Shown: positions 7,663 through 16,343 of the stretch, piece after piece | Layout: every line of letters begins with the position of its first letter | Position numbering within the stretch: position 1 is the stretch's first letter | Virus record (IMG/VR): IMGVR_UViG_3300025154_000069 | Location: 1 to 64,000 of that record | DNA from: a virus | DNA: 64,000 bases | Reading direction: 5' to 3' (one strand) | Notes under the pieces: generated by a model | Told to the model about the DNA's origin: nothing | What the model saw: the letters and a program-made list of their open reading frames with translations, nothing else | Database searches by the model: none | Made by a program: the position numbers and the translations under genes

Positions 7663-8012
7663 AAAAATTCGGATTCAATATTGGAGACTTTGTTTGGTAT
7701 TCCTCTTCTCTGTATTGGGTGGGAGGTATAGATGCGGTTGACGACCTTAAACTTGCCAATCTTGGTAACTCAGGGGATGTAATGGTAATTACTACAGCAC
7801 ACCCGAACAACTGTCACAGGGTTCTTGCACAGAAGGGAGACTACTTTCACGATGTAAATGTCGGTGCTATTATTCAGATAGATGATATTGTTTTCGATAG
7901 ATTTATTGATAAATATGTAATTCTTTTTACTGACATCTCTTTCAATGAGCCTGTCACAGAGTTTGAAGATAAAATAAGGGGTGGAAAGGTTATTTTTCAT
8001 AGACATGAGTAA
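7659..8012 (+). CDS. GD-x-V barrel-like small protein, copy 2
   Basis: Starts FGFNIGDFVWYSSSLYWVGG, the same opening as copies 4 and 5 (YDFNEGD, YGFNNGD). It also has a second conserved strand pair around VLAQKGDYFHDVNVGAI. Overlaps the genes on both sides. Function unknown. Confidence 0.55.
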   Translation: MKKFGFNIGDFVWYSSSLYWVGGIDAVDDLKLANLGNSGDVMVITTAHPNNCHRVLAQKGDYFHDVNVGAIIQIDDIVFDRFIDKYVILFTDISFNEPVTEFEDKIRGGKVIFHRHE

Positions 8013-8394
8013 CTACATGATAAATAAAGGCGACTATGTTAGGTTAAAAAATCTTGACGGGATTTTTAAGGTAAATTCTATAGCCGAGGTACAGGTAGGC
8101 ACACATGATGGAAAGTCCTTACAAGGAAAGGTTTTTTATGTTGCCAATATCCACACTAAAGATATTACACAGGCTATGGCGGGGGAGGTAGAGAGGTTAC
8201 TCATACAGAAAGATGATATTCTTTATTCCACACATGATGGTACTTTTCACACGGTTTCCGGGTATAATATAGAGGTAAACAATACCCTGCATGTTAGGTT
8301 CTCTACAGGGGAGACATCTACCTACAGGGCGGTAGAGAGGTCAGTTATTTTAGGGGATATGCACTTTACGAGTATAAAACATTGGCTTAGATGA
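8005..8394 (+). CDS. GD-x-V barrel-like small protein, copy 3
   Basis: 129 residues from the ATG at 8005 (a GTG at 7981 is less likely). Opening INKGDYVRLKNLDGIFKVNS fits the family pattern, and IQKDDILYSTHDGTFHTVSG in its middle looks like a second, degenerate copy of the same motif, so the protein may be a two-barrel version. Function unknown. Confidence 0.55.
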   Translation: MSNYMINKGDYVRLKNLDGIFKVNSIAEVQVGTHDGKSLQGKVFYVANIHTKDITQAMAGEVERLLIQKDDILYSTHDGTFHTVSGYNIEVNNTLHVRFSTGETSTYRAVERSVILGDMHFTSIKHWLR

Positions 8395-8735
8395 AATACG
8401 ATTTTAATGAAGGCGATGCTGTGCTGTATAAAGGTGGGGTATTCTATGTAACAGAGGTTTTTACATACGCACTTTATGTTTCGCAATACCCGAAAGGTAA
8501 AATTAGGGATAATAATCTGGTAGAAAAGCGTGATGTAACCAGATTTATTATTCAGCCCGGGGATAGGGTAGAGTTTAGAACCTCTATGACACAAAGCAGG
8601 AAGGTTAAAAACCTTGAGTTTATAGACGGGTATCTTACATGCCTATTTTTAGATGATGGCATTGGTAGTGAACGCATAAGATACTCTCTTTTGCTCGGTA
8701 GCCTTATTAGTATTACACAATCTATTGAAATATAA
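8391..8735 (+). CDS. GD-x-V barrel-like small protein, copy 4
   Basis: Opening YDFNEGDAVLYKGGVFYVTE is closest to copies 2 and 5. A second motif, IQPGDRVEFRTSM, occurs near residue 60, as in copy 3. ATGA overlap with the previous gene. Function unknown. Confidence 0.55.
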   Translation: MKYDFNEGDAVLYKGGVFYVTEVFTYALYVSQYPKGKIRDNNLVEKRDVTRFIIQPGDRVEFRTSMTQSRKVKNLEFIDGYLTCLFLDDGIGSERIRYSLLLGSLISITQSIEI

Positions 8736-8796
8736 TACCCCTATGGTTTTAATATTTTAACAAAAATGATTACTTTTAACTAAACAAAATTTAGAT

Positions 8797-9060
8797 ATGA
8801 AAGACTTAAAAAAAGATGGTTATCAGCTACATATAGCTTTTGAACACTGTATTGCCGATGTAGTCTATGATCTCATAGATACGGCTAAGGGTGTTCACCA
8901 AAAGGAGTTCGATGATTTAGTGGAATCTATCGAAGATGTTTCAAACACTATCCCAAAAGCGGGGGAGAGTGCTGAGGATATTGGTTCATTTATGTTCTCG
9001 TTTGTCGCTTTAAGAAGAAGAAGTAAACTACAAAAGATTGATTATGAAATACGGTTTTAA
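8797..9060 (+). CDS. Hypothetical helical protein, 87 aa
   Basis: Not a member of the barrel family that surrounds it: mostly helical and acidic, with a basic end (ALRRRSKLQKIDYEIRF). It overlaps the next gene by 17 bases. The 61 bases before it are AT-rich without a clear promoter. Function unknown. Confidence 0.5.
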   Translation: MKDLKKDGYQLHIAFEHCIADVVYDLIDTAKGVHQKEFDDLVESIEDVSNTIPKAGESAEDIGSFMFSFVALRRRSKLQKIDYEIRF

Positions 9061-9466
9061 TAACGGTGACTTGGTTCAGTACCTCGGAACGGGTAGAATG
9101 TATAGGATTGTTTCTGTAAAAGACCAAACTTCGATAAGGATAGCAGCATTTGGAGGTAATGATTCTAAGGAGTTTGATACGGATAAGAATAATATAAAGA
9201 GGTTCTTGGTGCAGATAAATGAAAGAATAAATTTTCAAGCTGAGATTATGACTGTTACGGGGTATAATTGGGATAATACCACACAGGTTATGAACAGTAC
9301 CAAGGTTGGGGGAAGCAAGAGTGTTAATAAACCTGTTAAGTCAAAGTACAGTTATGTTGCCACTACCCTAAATGGTACAAAGAAACACATACCTACCACC
9401 GAGACCAATTTTGAGTTCACGAATTTTTTTCCAGTAGTGGTTGACGACCCGGACTTACCATTTTAA
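9044..9466 (+). CDS. GD-x-V barrel-like small protein, copy 5
   Basis: 140 residues from the ATG at 9044. Opening YGFNNGDLVQYLGTGRMYRIV carries the shared motif; VQINERINFQAEIMTVTGY may be the second half. The C-terminus ends in an acidic short tail (VDDPDLPF), the kind of ending seen in ssDNA-binding or protein-docking tails, but that link is speculative. Confidence 0.55.
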   Translation: MKYGFNNGDLVQYLGTGRMYRIVSVKDQTSIRIAAFGGNDSKEFDTDKNNIKRFLVQINERINFQAEIMTVTGYNWDNTTQVMNSTKVGGSKSVNKPVKSKYSYVATTLNGTKKHIPTTETNFEFTNFFPVVVDDPDLPF

Positions 9467-9480
9467 TAAATAAAGTTACT

Positions 9481-9621
9481 ATGAAAATACCTAAAAAAAC
9501 CACTTCATCGCCGGCCATTCAAGGCAATGAGCAAAAAATTAAGGTTTGTCTTGCGCAAAGGAAATACCCTTGTAAAATGGACGGTAAAATCTATTGTCCT
9601 AAATGCAAGGAATATGTATAA
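9481..9621 (+). CDS. Small zinc-ribbon-like protein, 46 aa
   Basis: Reads MKIPKKTTSSPAIQGNEQK... and ends with cysteines at 23, 31, 39 and 42 (the last pair as CPKC), enough for one zinc site. Basic. Its coding sequence contains 9516-9529, which is an inverted copy of a repeat found downstream at 9651, so gene and repeat region may form one cassette. Function unknown. Confidence 0.45.
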   Translation: MKIPKKTTSSPAIQGNEQKIKVCLAQRKYPCKMDGKIYCPKCKEYV

Positions 9622-9720
9622 CAAACCGTTTTTGCGGCCGTTTTTCACGGCATTGCCTTGAATGATCCGGCATGTAAGTGGAGTTCGGGCGAACCGTTCG
9701 GAGAACGGCATTGCCTTGAA
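9516..9720 (+). repeat. Inverted and direct repeats with clustered hairpins before the terminase gene
   Basis: CATTCAAGGCAATG (9516-9529) is perfectly inverted at 9651-9664, and its first 12 inverted bases occur again at 9709-9720. Between and beside them lie three short perfect hairpins: 9637-9651 (GCCG/CGGC), 9683-9694 (GTTCG/CGAAC) and 9694-9708 (CCGTTC/GAACGG). The stretch is visibly richer in G and C than its surroundings. No gene is credible in 9622-9903. It could be a structured RNA, a packaging or regulatory site, or a small mobile cassette. Confidence 0.6.
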
Positions 9721-9874
9721 CGGTGAAGCATACACGAAGTTGGTGCAGGTGGAAGTGTGAAAGCTATAAGAGGAAAGAGGATAAGGAGCTGTCGATGTTT
9801 AATAAATTTTATCGAAACTAAGGCTTAGTAAAATCAAAAAGTAAAATTTTTATACGATATATAATTTTATGTTT

Positions 9875-9882
9875 TATATTTG
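9875..9882 (+). promoter_or_regulatory. -7 promoter element before terminase
   Basis: TATATTTG, a perfect -7 element, ends 21 bases before the terminase ATG; only a T-run is found where TTTG would be expected. It would start the head gene transcript with a very short leader. Confidence 0.5.
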
Positions 9883-9903
9883 TCTGTTGTAATCAGCAAA
9901 CAA

Positions 9904-12672
9904 ATGTCCGAAGAAGTAAAACATAAAGTGAAGCCCCAAGAGGAGAGTTATTCCTTTGAAACAAAGGGGGAGAAGATAGATGTAGAGAAAGAGGTAAAGA
10001 ATATTGCAACCTCATTTGACCCGTACAAACTGACACAGGCATTGATGCTCTTAGGTCAGAAGATGTACGGGTTAGACTTATACGCTTATCAGTACGCCCC
10101 AAGTTTCCGTATTATTTATTCGATGTTGGTTAATGATGGTTCAGATATAACACTTCACTTTGCCCGGCAGTGTATAGCTAAGGGGCAGATAATTTATGAT
10201 CGAAACGGTCACATACTACCCATAGAGCTACATAAAGATAGTTGGAAAACGGGGGATAACAGAAAAATATACTCTACTAAAGGTCTTAGGGGATATGAAA
10301 CATTTACTACTGACAACCACCCGTTTTTTACCCCCGATGGGTGGAAAGAACAAAAAGACATAAGGGTTGGGGATAAAATAGCGGTTCTTAAAAGAGATGT
10401 TAGGTTCGGGGATAATGTTGTACCCTTTAAGTATACTAAGTACATAAATGCATATTCACCACCCGAGGTAAAAGAGGGCAGTCGTCATATGGATTTGGAA
10501 TTATCTGAACTTCTCGGGTGGCTGACTGCCGATGGGTCAGTCAAAAAAGGACAGTCTATAAAATTTACAAACACCAATAAAGATTATTTAGATAGGGTTC
10601 AATTTTTAGTCGAGAAAAATTTTCCCGATATAACTACTAAGACCTACCCAAAAGGAAATGCGTACGATCTTCTATTTACTACAGGTAAAAAAGACAGGTT
10701 TAATACTCTAAAAGATTGGGTACAAGAGATGGCTTTTGTTGAAGGATTTCCTACTGCTGTAAACTATCTTGATAAAGATAATCTTAGTTCTTTTTTTAGG
10801 GGTATGTACCCTGCTGATGGGTATGTATGCATAAAAAATAACAGGGGTGGAAGTGGCACACAGGAATATGAGTGTGGTTTATCTTGTGGTAATTCTTACT
10901 TACTTGCCCAATATGTCCGGGAATTTTTAAATAAGTTGGGTATCCGGGGGAGGATAAAAACAGAGGTCATGAAAAAGCACACTCCCGGAGAAACATTTAA
11001 AAGGGTTGTATTCACAGGCAACACAAATGCAATAATTTTTAGGGATACCATAGGGTGCATATTAGGTAAGAAAAACCCCCCCGTGTATAGAGAATTATCT
11101 TCAATAAAGAGAAGGAAGATAGTCGATGAAATTATTGGTGATGATGGAGAGGTAATGGAGTTTGTTAGGGTTATATCTACGGGGTATTCTCATGATGGAG
11201 AGGTTTGGGATATTAGGGTTCCCGATAAAGGGTGGTTTTTAGCCAACGGCATAAAGGTGCATAATTCTGGTAAGAGCGAAGTTGTTTCTTTTGTGTCAAT
11301 TACGGTCGGTGTATTTTTCCCCGTGCTTGCCAAGGTTTTCACTAAGGATTTGGGTCACTTCAAAAACGGGGTAAAAATGGGTATCATAGCACCCCAATTA
11401 GATCAGGTTGAAACGGTTTATTCAAGATGCTTGGAAAGACTTTGGCAAGACAGTACGATAGAGTTCATGTCTGATTCGGATATTAATGACTCACCAACGA
11501 GTATAAGAGATTTTAGACTAAAGTCCGGGAGCTTTTTAAAGGCACAATCCGGAGCCAAACAGAGTAAGATTGAAAGTAAAACCTACCACATAGTGTTTCT
11601 CGATGAAGCACAAGATTTAGACGATAGAAAAATACGGAAGTCGGTGCGCCCGATGTTAGCGAGTACCTTTGGAACTATGGTTCGTATCGGTACTTCTACC
11701 TACACGATGAATGACTTTTACAGGCGTATTGTGGCTAACAAAATTTATGATGCAAAACTGAGGAGCACGGTGGATAAAGAAACTAAAAAGCTTCATTACA
11801 GTTATGATGCCGACCAAGTAATCCGGGCTAAAAGAGATCAATACAAAAAAGACGGTGTTCGCTTTCATATGCTCTATGAGAAATCTGTGGAGCAGGATAA
11901 GAGGGATATGGGGGAAAATTCGGATGAGTTTAGGCTGTCATACCGCCTACATTGGCTTTTTTCAACAGGTATGTTTACATCACTTGACAACTTAACCGAA
12001 TATTGCTACAGGAAAATACCTGTAATAAGTAAAATAAAAGGAACCGAATTTGAAAACACGTTCAATATTGCGGGTCTCGACATAGCAAAAGCGGCTGCAT
12101 CTACGGTGCTAACCCTTGGTAATGTTAAGGAACCTGTTACTGAGTTTGGGGAGCGTGGGCTTAAACGGGTGTTTGGTTGGTTGGAATTTCCCGGACTTGA
12201 TTATGCTTTGCAGTTGCAATACATTATAAATGCCCTTGTCGAATATAGGGTAAGGGTTTTATTCATGGATTATACGGGTGTCGGGGTTGCTCTTGGAGAT
12301 TTGATTATGTATCATTTATCGGAACATATCAATATAATTCCTTACCCATTCAGCTCGAAATCTAAGTCGGAGATGTGGAAAACACTTGATGAGGACATGG
12401 AGGCAAGATTGGTAGCAATCCCACATGATAAAAAGACGGTTGATACCATAGAGTTCAGAAACTTTGAAGAGCAAATGCTCGCATTGTCAAAGGGTTGGAA
12501 TGGTGGCTACATGGTGTGTGAAAAAACTTCCGGATTTAAAGACGATTATTGTGATAGTCTCGCTCTCTTTAATCTTGCCGGAAACTTTATATATGAGGAA
12601 ACAGTACAGGCGAGGGTGGATAAAAGCCCCTTCTATGCATCGGTTAAATCTTACTCGAAGAGCAGTTGGTAA
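9904..12672 (+). CDS. Terminase large subunit, interrupted by an intein
   Basis: 922 residues from the ATG at 9904. The N-extein (1-89) ends in HFARQ and the C-extein (from 455) begins SGKSE, so splicing restores the Walker A motif ARQSGKSE. Walker B is VFLDEA (D567, E568). The RNase H-fold nuclease has the usual acidic residues: GLD (D726), FMDYTG (D789) and KDDYCD (880-884). The spliced product would be 557 residues, normal for a TerL. It is the ATP-driven motor and headful nuclease that packs DNA through the portal encoded next. No small subunit was recognised upstream. The gene follows a perfect -7 promoter element. Confidence 0.95.
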   Translation: MSEEVKHKVKPQEESYSFETKGEKIDVEKEVKNIATSFDPYKLTQALMLLGQKMYGLDLYAYQYAPSFRIIYSMLVNDGSDITLHFARQCIAKGQIIYDRNGHILPIELHKDSWKTGDNRKIYSTKGLRGYETFTTDNHPFFTPDGWKEQKDIRVGDKIAVLKRDVRFGDNVVPFKYTKYINAYSPPEVKEGSRHMDLELSELLGWLTADGSVKKGQSIKFTNTNKDYLDRVQFLVEKNFPDITTKTYPKGNAYDLLFTTGKKDRFNTLKDWVQEMAFVEGFPTAVNYLDKDNLSSFFRGMYPADGYVCIKNNRGGSGTQEYECGLSCGNSYLLAQYVREFLNKLGIRGRIKTEVMKKHTPGETFKRVVFTGNTNAIIFRDTIGCILGKKNPPVYRELSSIKRRKIVDEIIGDDGEVMEFVRVISTGYSHDGEVWDIRVPDKGWFLANGIKVHNSGKSEVVSFVSITVGVFFPVLAKVFTKDLGHFKNGVKMGIIAPQLDQVETVYSRCLERLWQDSTIEFMSDSDINDSPTSIRDFRLKSGSFLKAQSGAKQSKIESKTYHIVFLDEAQDLDDRKIRKSVRPMLASTFGTMVRIGTSTYTMNDFYRRIVANKIYDAKLRSTVDKETKKLHYSYDADQVIRAKRDQYKKDGVRFHMLYEKSVEQDKRDMGENSDEFRLSYRLHWLFSTGMFTSLDNLTEYCYRKIPVISKIKGTEFENTFNIAGLDIAKAAASTVLTLGNVKEPVTEFGERGLKRVFGWLEFPGLDYALQLQYIINALVEYRVRVLFMDYTGVGVALGDLIMYHLSEHINIIPYPFSSKSKSEMWKTLDEDMEARLVAIPHDKKTVDTIEFRNFEEQMLALSKGWNGGYMVCEKTSGFKDDYCDSLALFNLAGNFIYEETVQARVDKSPFYASVKSYSKSSW
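10171..11265 (+). mobile_element. Intein with LAGLIDADG homing endonuclease in TerL
   Basis: 365 residues inserted inside the Walker A motif. It starts with Cys1 (CIAKGQ) and ends with VHN followed by Ser+1, the standard splice junctions. Block B is TTDNHPFFT (about 137-145 of the precursor); the C-terminal splicing block is WFLANGIKVHN. Two LAGLIDADG-type motifs, LLGWLTADG (203-211) and FRGMYPADG (298-306), both keep their acidic residue, so the endonuclease may be active and mobile into intein-free terL genes. Confidence 0.92.
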
Positions 12673-12691
12673 AACAAAAAATTAAAAACTA

Positions 12692-14158
12692 ATGATAAAG
12701 GATAGGGTCAACAACTATAACACTACAAACACAGATGGTACGATAATGCTTCAATCATTTGTGCACAACAACGTGTATAATGAAAATAGCGATCTGGTTA
12801 AAAAGTTAGCCTTTTATCGGCTTGCGTACAAGTTTTATGACAATGAACATTGGGCTAAAAACAATGAAAAACTTTTGAGCTTTAACTACATCAGAGCCAT
12901 TATAAACAAGGTTAATGAGTTTACGATAGGAAGGAACGGATTTGAGGTAAACATAGAGAATATCTATGGAGATGCGGTTGAGGAAGAAGTTGAAAAGGCT
13001 ATGGAGGCCAATGTAAACTTTATCTGGAATGCACACAATAAAAGAAAGATACTCGGAGAGATACTACAAATGGGTGGGGTAACGGGTGATTGTTATGTGT
13101 TGGTATATTTAGATGTTAAGAACTACAGGCCGGGTATAAAAATACTTGATTCAAGGTATACGGTTCCCATTTTCTCTCCCGGGAGTCAGACAGAGGTTAT
13201 AGGGTATAGGTTTGTTGAGATACTTAAAAACCACTCGAAGAAATATGTTCAAAAAGTTACCGAGTACACAGACGAAAAAACTATCACATACTTTGTTGAG
13301 AAAGTTGGTTCTTCTGATAGATTTGAATTAGAGGAAGCAGAGAATCTGTTTTCAATTAACCCCGTTGTTCACATAGAAAACATGGTAAATTCTTTCGGGT
13401 ATGGTGGTAACAGTGATGCTATTGACATTTTAAAACTTAACAAGATTTATAATGAAGCTGCCGAAGATGTCAGAACGGTTATTGATTACTACGGAACTCC
13501 CGTAACCGTTATAACAGGGGCGGTGGTCAGTGATCTTAAAAGAGGTGTCGGTGAGGTTTGGTCTGGATTACCACAAGGTTCTACTGTTGCTAACTTGAAT
13601 CTTGATGCAGACTTAAATTCAAATTTCAGGTACTTAGAAACAATAAGGCAAGCCATACATGATTTAACAGGTGTTCCACAAGAGGTATTATCCAAGGTGC
13701 AACACATAAGCAACACTTCATCGGCTGCACTAAAGATGCTGTATCATTCTTTGGTTATGGCTGCGGACAGGAAAATAACAACGTACTCTGAGGGTATTGC
13801 CGAGATAAATAAACGGATAAATATTTACAGCGTTGTATTTGTTACAACAAACCCTATGGCCAAGAAGTTTTATGGAACTTTGGCAGCAGCAGGTAAGGTT
13901 TCCAATGTTGCCGATTACAGGACTGTTCCTGTTTTTGAATATGGTTTCCCGAACGACAGGATGGTACAACTTCAAGAGATTACGCTCGAACTTAACGGAA
14001 AGATCGGTAGCCGAAGAGAGGCTATGGAAAAATTGGGTAAAAAGAATATTCCAAAAATACTTGCCGAGATAGATGAAGATGTTGAATTTATGAAGAACGC
14101 TCAGCCGGAGATGGGTGTTCAACAACCACAAATCGGGGTCGCACAAGAAACTTTATAG
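12692..14158 (+). CDS. Portal protein
   Basis: 488 residues, of the SPP1 gp6-like portal type: N-terminal YNTTNTDGTI region, a helical clip/stem with DLTGVPQEVL, and the crown/tail segment HSLVMAADRKITTYSEGI. The length is normal. The position directly after TerL and before scaffold and capsid genes is the classic place. It forms the dodecameric ring at one capsid vertex, docks the terminase and later the neck proteins. The last 20 residues are Q/P-rich and probably disordered. Confidence 0.85.
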   Translation: MIKDRVNNYNTTNTDGTIMLQSFVHNNVYNENSDLVKKLAFYRLAYKFYDNEHWAKNNEKLLSFNYIRAIINKVNEFTIGRNGFEVNIENIYGDAVEEEVEKAMEANVNFIWNAHNKRKILGEILQMGGVTGDCYVLVYLDVKNYRPGIKILDSRYTVPIFSPGSQTEVIGYRFVEILKNHSKKYVQKVTEYTDEKTITYFVEKVGSSDRFELEEAENLFSINPVVHIENMVNSFGYGGNSDAIDILKLNKIYNEAAEDVRTVIDYYGTPVTVITGAVVSDLKRGVGEVWSGLPQGSTVANLNLDADLNSNFRYLETIRQAIHDLTGVPQEVLSKVQHISNTSSAALKMLYHSLVMAADRKITTYSEGIAEINKRINIYSVVFVTTNPMAKKFYGTLAAAGKVSNVADYRTVPVFEYGFPNDRMVQLQEITLELNGKIGSRREAMEKLGKKNIPKILAEIDEDVEFMKNAQPEMGVQQPQIGVAQETL

Positions 14159-14174
14159 TGAAACATAAAATAAA

Positions 14175-14207
14175 TTTGTATTTTTAAGTTTTATTTTCAT
14201 AACTTTG
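14175..14207 (+). promoter_or_regulatory. Promoter for scaffold and capsid genes
   Basis: TTTG (14175-14178), 21 bases, TAACTTTG (14200-14207): complete match to the Bacteroidota promoter. It lies in the gap after the portal gene and would boost capsid protein production. Confidence 0.65.
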
Positions 14208-14248
14208 TAATCACTATTAAGACTAATTAATAACTAAATTGTAAACAA

Positions 14249-14392
14249 ATGAAAAATTTACCTCAAGGACAAAAAGACGGTCTTGTTGACGATAACAAAA
14301 GAGGTTTCGTTAAGAAAGAAAACCGCAAAACGGGTGCATTAAAGGATGCTTCCGAGAAACTGAAAGAAAGTCGAACTAACTACAAAGGGTAA
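14249..14392 (+). CDS. Small charged protein, 47 aa
   Basis: Reads MKNLPQGQKDGLVDDNKRG... and ends ESRTNYKG; highly charged, lysine-rich, likely disordered. It follows the promoter directly and precedes the scaffold candidate. Function unknown; small charged proteins at this place sometimes act in head assembly. Family not recognised. Confidence 0.6.
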   Translation: MKNLPQGQKDGLVDDNKRGFVKKENRKTGALKDASEKLKESRTNYKG

Positions 14393-14423
14393 TTCACCCC
14401 GCTAAAAATGGAGGAACTAAATT

Positions 14424-15314
14424 ATGGTAGACAAAATAACTATTGGCGGAGTTGAATATGTGGTTAAAGACCACCCGGAGTTGTTAAAGATGATCGAAGG
14501 AATACGCACAGAGGAAAAAGATAAACTGTATTCTGATATTGCTAAATACAAGACAGAAATAGCACAGCTTAAAAAAGATGGTGAAACCAAAAATGACACC
14601 AAAATTAAAGAGTTGGAAAAACAGTTGGAAGAGGCAACAAAAAACAAGGATGGTATCATGACCGAACTTGGCTCAGTAAAAGAAGAATTGAAAAAGTTGG
14701 CAGCACAAAAGAAAAAACCCGCTAAATCGGATGATGATGGTGATGGTGGCGAGGGTAAAAAAGAACCTGATCTTGACAGTATGAAGAAAATGATTTCGGA
14801 ACTCTTAGGGGAAAGCAGTAAAAAGCAACTCGAACTCGTTGAAGCATTACAAAAAAAGATTGATGAATTAGAGGGTAATAGCAAGAAATTCATGGCTGAA
14901 TCTTACCGTGAGAAACTTATTGCAGAACACAAGGGATTTATAATTCCTGAGTTCTTACGTGGTAGTAGCAAAGAAGAATTAGATGCTTCATTAGTTGAGG
15001 CATTGCAATCAAGCAAGAAGTATATCACCGTTGATGACGGAAAAGGTAAGAGGATTACGTTGGAAGAGAAAGAAAAAGTCGAAGGTAAAGTACCCGCAGG
15101 AACAGGCAGTGCCGGTTCTGGTGGTGCAGACCCAAACAATGCTCTTATGGAATTGTTACAAAAGGCTTTTAAATCTCCTCCGGCAGGTCAAAATGGTGGT
15201 GAAACCATCGTTAAAGAAATAAGTGAAGTTAAATCGGCAGATTGGGAAAAAGAGAAAGAGGGTATAAAAGCTCAGCTCATAGAAGAAGCCCGATTGGCCA
15301 GAGAGAAAAAGTAA
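14424..15314 (+). CDS. Probable capsid scaffolding protein
   Basis: 296 residues: short N-terminal strand region (ITIGGVEYVVKDHPELL), then a long K/E-rich coiled coil (about 25-170) and a flexible G/A-rich segment (VPAGTGSAGSGG), ending in a basic helix. No known catalytic motif. Length, coiled coil and position between portal and major capsid gene are typical of phage scaffolds. GGAGG 10 bases before the ATG is one of the few strong ribosome-binding sites in the window, fitting high expression. The function rests on position and composition. Confidence 0.6.
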   Translation: MVDKITIGGVEYVVKDHPELLKMIEGIRTEEKDKLYSDIAKYKTEIAQLKKDGETKNDTKIKELEKQLEEATKNKDGIMTELGSVKEELKKLAAQKKKPAKSDDDGDGGEGKKEPDLDSMKKMISELLGESSKKQLELVEALQKKIDELEGNSKKFMAESYREKLIAEHKGFIIPEFLRGSSKEELDASLVEALQSSKKYITVDDGKGKRITLEEKEKVEGKVPAGTGSAGSGGADPNNALMELLQKAFKSPPAGQNGGETIVKEISEVKSADWEKEKEGIKAQLIEEARLAREKK

Positions 15315-15355
15315 ATTGAGGAAGTTTTCATTAAAAGTCTATAATAAAAAATATC

Positions 15356-16273
15356 ATGGCTGACGGAACAACATTATCAACTGATTTGAGTTCATCAACG
15401 AGAGAATTTTACTCACGTGAGATACTTGAGAAAGCAAGACCAAATTTGGTGTTTTACCAATTTGCAAAAAAGAAAAACGACCTGACAAAAGAGCCGGGTG
15501 ACACTATTACGTTTACAAGATTCGCTGATTTATCGGAAGGTGCAGAACTTGACGAAGGAGTAAAACTGAGCGAAGAAAAAATGGATGATGAAGATGTAAA
15601 AATCGTAGTCACAGAGTATGGTAAAGCTACAGCAGTTAGTGAAAAAGCCTTAGTAACTAACACCTTTGACGTTCTTGATGAGACGGCTGTTAAATTATCT
15701 AAATCCTACACAAAAACCTTGGATAGTAAAATCCGTGATGCTGCCTTACTCACAACCAATCATGTTTATGGTGGTTTGAATGTAAGTGCAGCCGATTTAG
15801 CATCTTTGACAGATGATAAATTGACGGTTGATGTTATCAGAGAAGCTGTAAAGGTACTCGAAGAAAACGATGCCCCGAAGATCAACGGTGAATACTACAT
15901 TTGCGTAGCAACCCCTCACCAATTACGTTACTTGAAAACTGATTCCGCTTGGTTCAACGCTAATGCGTATGCAGGAACCAGAAACATCTTTACAGGTGAA
16001 GTAGGTATGATTGACGGTGTTATTTTCATTTCAACTACCCAAATGCCGAAACTTACCGCAGCTCAAAGTTTAGCGAAGTATGGCTGTAATGTAGCCACTT
16101 ACGAAGCTATTCTTTTTGGTGAAAACGCTTTCGCTTATGCAGAAGCATTGCCGGTTGAGTTAAGAGAAGGAGATGAAACCGACTACGGAAGAAAACACGG
16201 GTTGGCTTGGTACTCTATCTTCGGTGCAGGATTACTTGACGAGGACTATATTGTGTCAATCGTAACCATGTAA
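15356..16273 (+). CDS. Major capsid protein, N4-gp56 family
   Basis: 305 residues with the HK97 fold as in the N4-gp56 family. Recognisable features are the N-terminal helix with REILEKARPNLVFYQFA, the GDTITFTRFADL strand, the LDEGVKLSEE E-loop region, and the A-domain with NGEYYICVATPHQLRYL. It builds the icosahedral shell around the scaffold. It is followed by an inverted repeat that may end the strongly transcribed scaffold-capsid unit. Codon use looks regular, as expected for an abundant protein. Confidence 0.88.
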   Translation: MADGTTLSTDLSSSTREFYSREILEKARPNLVFYQFAKKKNDLTKEPGDTITFTRFADLSEGAELDEGVKLSEEKMDDEDVKIVVTEYGKATAVSEKALVTNTFDVLDETAVKLSKSYTKTLDSKIRDAALLTTNHVYGGLNVSAADLASLTDDKLTVDVIREAVKVLEENDAPKINGEYYICVATPHQLRYLKTDSAWFNANAYAGTRNIFTGEVGMIDGVIFISTTQMPKLTAAQSLAKYGCNVATYEAILFGENAFAYAEALPVELREGDETDYGRKHGLAWYSIFGAGLLDEDYIVSIVTM

Positions 16274-16288
16274 AAATATTTTTGAAAC

Positions 16289-16318
16289 AAAGGGTATGCT
16301 TTGAGTATACCCTTTATT
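16289..16318 (+). terminator. Hairpin after the capsid gene
   Basis: A 9-bp perfect stem AAAGGGTAT / ATACCCTTT (16289-16297, 16307-16315) with 9-base loop, then TATTCT. The weak T-tail suggests partial termination, lowering expression of the genes behind the capsid gene. Confidence 0.65.
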
Positions 16319-16343
16319 CTATTCACCACTAAATTTTAGTATC

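Noticed and set aside
9505-9735. 76-residue reading frame on the minus strand over the repeat cluster
   Set aside because: It is antisense to the zinc-ribbon gene and the hairpins, and every other gene is on the plus strand. Kept only as part of the cassette idea.
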